Shown here in pieces: positions 61,801 to 64,000 of a stretch of 64,000 nucleotides of DNA (positions are counted from its first letter, which is position 1; every line of letters starts with the position of its first letter). Below the pieces are notes generated by a model that had not been told where the DNA came from, did not search any database, and saw nothing but the letters and a program-made list of their open reading frames with translations. The translations under genes and the position numbers were made by a program. The stretch spans positions 26,204 to 90,203 of the forward strand of contig JBGAGV010000033.1 of NCBI GenBank assembly GCA_044226525.1, read 5' to 3'. This stretch comes from VFJQ01 sp044226525 (GTDB lineage: Bacteria; Verrucomicrobiota; Verrucomicrobiia; Chthoniobacterales; Chthoniobacteraceae).

Positions 61801-62051
61801 AATGGCACGAGCTGCTTTTCCGGACGACGACAAGCGGCCAACGAAAGACCAGCGAGAGCCGACGATGCCCCCATCAGGCGCAGAAACGCGCGACGGGAAA
61901 CCTCACCACCTTCGAGTTCCGAGGCGCCCTGCGGGAATTCCCGCTCGAGCCAGCCACGAAATTCCGGCGTGTCCTGCAGTTGCCCGAGTGAACGCCAATA
62001 CTTGCGTCCGCCGACTTCTTCCTTGGGATGATTGAAAACGCGCTTGCTCAT
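58812..62051 (-). CDS. actB: Alternative complex III iron-sulphur subunit ActB (MopB-like plus FeS)
   Basis: The protein has 1079 residues. A Tat-type signal with SRRAFLRLMGASSALAGLSLAAC (in pieces) directs export in a folded state. The large N-terminal part resembles molybdopterin oxidoreductases but, as in other ActB, appears to lack cofactor. The C-terminal ~250 residues are a ferredoxin-like subunit with cysteine groups CTGCGTCMVAC, CQHCENAPCETVC, CIGTRYCANNC, KCTFC and CAQSC; the 15 cysteines fit three [4Fe-4S] and one [3Fe-4S] clusters. Electrons from quinol at ActC pass through these to haem subunits. It is the largest gene of the operon, overlaps actC by 1 bp and follows actA by 12 bp. 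Confidence 0.96.
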   Translation of the reverse strand: MSKRVFNHPKEEVGGRKYWRSLGQLQDTPEFRGWLEREFPQGASELEGGEVSRRAFLRLMGASSALAGLSLAACRRPEKQLVPFTRGVEWSIPGKALFFATAMPFRSGHVPLVATTHDGRPTKMEGNPLHPVSNGASGLHAQSSILDLYDPDRATGFKHRGKASSELAFAKALDALIAKQGDGAGLAFLLEQSHSPTRERLRGEIAKKFPKALWATYEPTGDSAVVEVAKEVFGADVVVKSDFSKADVILALDSDFLGVEAKTDVERAYAKRRSVDGGNTMNRLYVVENRFTITGGMADHRLRVQASQIGAVLLQLAAEIAKLTNDAALKGILAGAPKGAAQFSADWIKECAADLVAAKAKGASLVLVGSRQRPAVQALGLAVNAALGNLGKTIGTAKVAVKPAAGLAEVVKGLTDKTIKTLVIVGGNPVYNAPADLDFAGKVKNAEEVIRLGYYEDETALVATWHAPLAHYLEAWGDGRATDGSYLSVQPMILPLFGGWSELDLLAKFAGQPKPKGPELVQETFKQISKTNDFATDWPKFLYYGFLTGNTPAFDAPTLNADAVTKLVAEKLALPAPDADSFEVVLTADSSLDDGRHANNGWLQEFPDPVSKQTWDNAAWISPKSAAKLDVKDGDVVEVSVGGAKIEIPVLVVPGSAENSLTIPLGYGRTAAGRVGTVGKTSENYVFGDDMTSGGFNAYPLTTSAEPYIRVGAKVRPVGRHYRIAITQEHGSLEGRGGDLVREDTLAHYKEKPEASKTFGIDAHIPENRSLYSHPPLNDIHQWGMTVDLNTCTGCGTCMVACQAENNIPIVGKRQVIDGREMHWIRADRYFASGPDANGKFDQDVDEPEMVSQPMLCQHCENAPCETVCPVNATVHSEDGLNVMAYNRCIGTRYCANNCPFKVRRFNFFDYNQRKLTKLRTWNLVNEKGTDDTLKMSKNPNVTVRMRGVMEKCTFCVQRIQEAKIAAKVKGRDSADVRIPADSFTAACAQSCPSDAIVFGDISNPESSVSKIRSGPRAYELLKYLNVAARVLYLTRIRNPNPKMPGAEKVASYSQPKHGAGHGTESHGAPAVEAHGGAH

Positions 62052-62063
62052 CGAATCAGCAAA

Positions 62064-62738
62064 TTATCGGTGGCAGCCCGCGCAGTTCTTGTCGGGCGGG
62101 TTGATGTGCCAGGCTTTTTTGAGTTCCTCGCCGATGCGCTTCTGCGCTTCAGCCGGCGATTCGTCGCCTTTGGGTTCGGCCTGATACTTGAGATTGGTGA
62201 TCTGCGACAGCGGACGCAGCGCGTTTTCCGGATTGCGATGGCAGGTCAAGCAGAAGTCCATCGAGAGCGGCTTGGCATGCTCGACCACTTCCATTTCCTC
62301 GATATGCCCGTGGCACTCCACACACGAAACGCCCCGGTTCACGTGGGCGGAGTGATTGAAGTAAACGTAGTCGGGGGTCTTGTGAATCTGGACCCACGGA
62401 ATCGGCTTACCCGTCTGCCAGCTCTCGCGCACCGCGGCGAGCTTGGGATTCGCGGCCTGCACCTGCGTGTGGCAGTTCATGCAGACCTGCGTGGTCGGGA
62501 TATTCGAATGCGCCGCGACATCCACGAAACTGTGGCAGTAGCGGCAATCCATGCCGAGCTGGCCGGCGTGAATTTTGTGCGAGAAGGGCACCGGCTGCGC
62601 GGGTTGGTAACCGACGCGGGTGTATTTCGGGGTGAAGTAATACCACATCCCGCTGGACACCGCGCCACCCAGAACCGCCACGATGACGATGAGCTTGAGC
62701 GGAATCCAGTTCGAGCTGCGTGGGAAAATATTCGCCAT
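62064..62738 (-). CDS. actA: Alternative complex III pentahaem cytochrome c subunit ActA
   Basis: The protein has 224 residues. An N-terminal helix (LIVIVAVLGGAVSSGMWYY) anchors it. Five CXXCH motifs are present: CRYCH, CMNCH, CVECH, CLTCH and CAGCH, as in known ActA proteins. The haems form an electron wire outside the membrane. It is the first gene of the ~20-kb respiratory operon. Start ATG at 62738; the region upstream holds a CRP-type palindrome. Histidines outside the motifs (KIHAGQ, NHSAHVNRG) are probable second ligands. Confidence 0.97.
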   Translation of the reverse strand: MANIFPRSSNWIPLKLIVIVAVLGGAVSSGMWYYFTPKYTRVGYQPAQPVPFSHKIHAGQLGMDCRYCHSFVDVAAHSNIPTTQVCMNCHTQVQAANPKLAAVRESWQTGKPIPWVQIHKTPDYVYFNHSAHVNRGVSCVECHGHIEEMEVVEHAKPLSMDFCLTCHRNPENALRPLSQITNLKYQAEPKGDESPAEAQKRIGEELKKAWHINPPDKNCAGCHR

Positions 62739-62830
62739 CGGTCAGGGCTGGAGCTTGAGAGAGTGAGGCTTGCGCGGTGTTTCCGGCATCGAAGGACGTC
62801 GCATGTAAAATTTTCGCCCGGTCAATGCAA

Positions 62831-62862
62831 GCGGAGTTTGTGAAATTTTTCACAAGCTCCGC
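62831..62862. promoter_or_regulatory. CRP/FNR-family-type palindrome upstream of actA
   Basis: The 32-bp palindrome has outer arms GCGGAG and CTCCGC and the core TGTGA-N6-TCACA (62839-62854), an exact match to the CRP consensus. It lies about 93 bp before the actA ATG and about 160 bp before the forward gene at 63022. A weak promoter pair, TTGCAT and TACATG with 17 bp between (reverse strand, about 62825-62802), follows it on the actA strand. A CRP-like regulator of the respiratory operon is the likely user. Confidence 0.65.
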
Positions 62863-63021
62863 GCTGCACCCGTAAAACAGGCTGCTTTCAGGAGCCCGGT
62901 CCGGATCTGGCGGGCAGGGGTTGTCCAAAGTGCACGCCGTTTTGGCAATCAGGAATTGGCAAAATTTTCGCCGGCGCTATCGCACTCGCCCCTCTAACCC
63001 ACTTTCTGGCTAAAATGTGCC

Positions 63022-63530
63022 ATGAAGACGGTGAAGACGTTCTCCAATCTCGCTGAAGCCGGATTCGCTACCTCCCTCCTCGAGGCGGCAGGAATTACCG
63101 CTCTTCTCGCCGACGAGCAATCCTACTCGCTCGGCTATCAAACGCCGGCCGTCGGTTTACGCGTGCAGGTCGATGAGACCGACTTCGAGCGCGCTCAGCA
63201 CATCCTGGCCGAGGGATCGGATGGCAGTCAGGCGCTTCAGGATCGCAAGGAACCGCCTTCTCCCGAGAGGAACCCAATCCCTTTTCGCCTGCGCGCACCG
63301 ATTTGGTTAGCGCTTCTCCTTCTCATCGGCGTAATCAGTTTTCCCTGCTCTCTATTAAGAAGGAAGAAGGCTTCCCGGCCAATCAACCGGCACGTCAAGT
63401 CCAGACCGGAGACAACAACCACGACGGCAAGCCTGATGAGTGGACCACTTATCGACTTGGCAATATCCTCCATGCCGAACAGGACACCAACTTTGACGGA
63501 AAGATCGACAGTTGGTGGCCCGCAATTCCA
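63022..63530 (+). pseudogene. DUF2007-like membrane protein gene, frameshifted and truncated
   Basis: The first ~75 residues (MKTVKTFSNLAEAGFATSLLEAAGITALL, then VGLRVQVDETDFERAQHILAEG) match the DUF2007 putative signal-transducing domain. A membrane helix follows (IWLALLLLIGVISFPCSLL). At about 63355-63365 the match shifts into another frame, which reads QTGDNNHDGKPDEWTTYRLG and DTNFDGKIDSWW, two Asp-rich DxNxDGxxDxW units. Those units make sense as the natural C-terminal part, so an indel near 63360 has broken the gene. The second unit stops at about 63525, where sequence from another gene begins. The remaining open frame to 63924 is an artefact. Confidence 0.65.
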
Positions 63531-63905
63531 TCGGTCCGCCAGCAAACCACGTCGCGCGTTTCTCACTGTTGGTCAGAAATGCCCACACGCGCTCGATCGG
63601 ACCCGGCAGCAAACGCACCAGCCGCACTTCGCCCGGCGCGGTGAATTCCCCCATCTCGCGATTTACCATGGCCCGCCGATCGCCAAGGCTCGCCGCCAGC
63701 GCTTGCAACATCTGCCCCCAAGCCAGTTGCGTGCGCTTCTGGAAATGCGTCCATTGCGGCAGCATTTCCTACGTCAAGGTCAGCACACAGCCGCTCTCCT
63801 CCGGCACGATCTCGATCGTCACGCGATTGAAATCCGGCGAATATTTTGGAACGCCAAACGTAGGGCGTGTCTTCAAAATGGAAAAAGCTGCAACATTCTG
63901 GGCGT
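63512..63905 (-). pseudogene. Remnants of two tandem SRPBCC (AHSA1-like) genes
   Basis: Read on the reverse strand, about 63870-63690 gives NRVTIEIVPEESGCVLTLT, an in-frame TAG, then EMLPQWTHFQKRTQLAWGQMLQAL, the C-terminal part of an SRPBCC/AHSA1 domain protein. The sequence then continues as MVNREMGEFTAPGEVRLVRLLPGPIERVWAFLTNSEKRATWFAGGPMEL (in pieces), the N-terminal part of a second SRPBCC protein. That second match stops near 63515, where the broken DUF2007-like gene starts. So both are incomplete, and one carries a stop codon. The family includes ligand-binding proteins often next to ArsR regulators. Confidence 0.6.
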
Positions 63906-64000
63906 CAGCGAGTTGATGGCGTGAATGTTATCACGAGATCGCTATCATCTATTGGACGAGCGCTGGAAGGCGCTTAAAAAATTAAGAAGGTAGAGCCGGG

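Noticed and set aside
62941..62968. Possible sigma-54 promoter (two TTGGCA boxes)
   Set aside because: The spacing between the GG and GC elements is 13 rather than the required 10, and no activator site is evident on the matching strand.
62807..62973. Direct repeat of AAAATTTTCGCC at 62807 and 62961
   Set aside because: Short, AT-rich and without symmetry to a start codon; not enough to call a regulatory element.

Overview
This 64 kb window is a high-GC chromosomal segment, most likely from a member of the Verrucomicrobiota (PVC superphylum). The reasoning combines several signs: a bacterial microcompartment (BMC) operon of the Planctomycetes-Verrucomicrobia type, two PEP-CTERM proteins, an alternative complex III (ACIII) plus caa3-oxidase operon, a sigma factor/vWA-protein/giant-membrane-protein trio, and many genes without a clear Shine-Dalgarno sequence. 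This placement is inference; there is no rRNA in the window to fix taxonomy, and I saw no tRNA gene or CRISPR array.

Layout. 1-4.1 kb: the 3' end of a hybrid histidine kinase, a response regulator, a small zinc-ribbon membrane protein, and a reverse-strand glycosyltransferase/nuclease pair. 4.1-13.7 kb: an Hsp15-like S4 protein diverging from a DeoR regulator, then a 12-gene forward BMC operon: pduL, BMC-H, BMC-H, ackA, BMC-H, BMC-P, aldehyde dehydrogenase, BMC-P, BMC-P, class II aldolase, PduS-like Fe-S flavoprotein, BMC-T. The logic is that of fucose/rhamnose breakdown: the aldolase releases lactaldehyde, and CoA-acylating aldehyde dehydrogenase, PduL and acetate kinase turn an aldehyde into acyl-CoA, acyl-phosphate and acid plus ATP. 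13.7-16.8 kb: a PEP-CTERM protein, a UxaE-like epimerase and a sugar isomerase. 16.8-26.3 kb: a two-component system, an EamA exporter, a CusF-SCO fusion, another PEP-CTERM protein and an undefined membrane/secreted pair. 26.3-31.5 kb: metH, an RRM protein, infA and an IS3 remnant. 31.6-42.8 kb: an ECF-like sigma factor, an anti-sigma-like vWA protein and a 2317-residue membrane protein.

42.9-62.7 kb is one reverse-strand run of 21 tightly packed genes. Read in transcription order it encodes ACIII (actABCDEF), a short unknown membrane protein, CcoN-like and CcoO-like proteins, two cytochromes c, aa3-type oxidase subunits I, III, IV and II with two small membrane proteins, and the maturation factors ctaA, ctaB, SCO and a DUF420 protein. 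The CcoN-like protein lacks all the histidines that bind haem and copper in cbb3 oxidases. An exact CRP-type palindrome lies upstream of actA. The last kilobase holds decayed genes.

The strongest leads are the ligand-less CcoN-like protein within the ACIII-caa3 operon; a near-identical pair of operators in the two promoter regions around deoR; PduS plus a PduT-like BMC-T in a locus with no alcohol dehydrogenase; G-free, SD-less leaders in front of all three BMC-H genes; and the internally repeated 2317-residue protein linked to a sigma factor.
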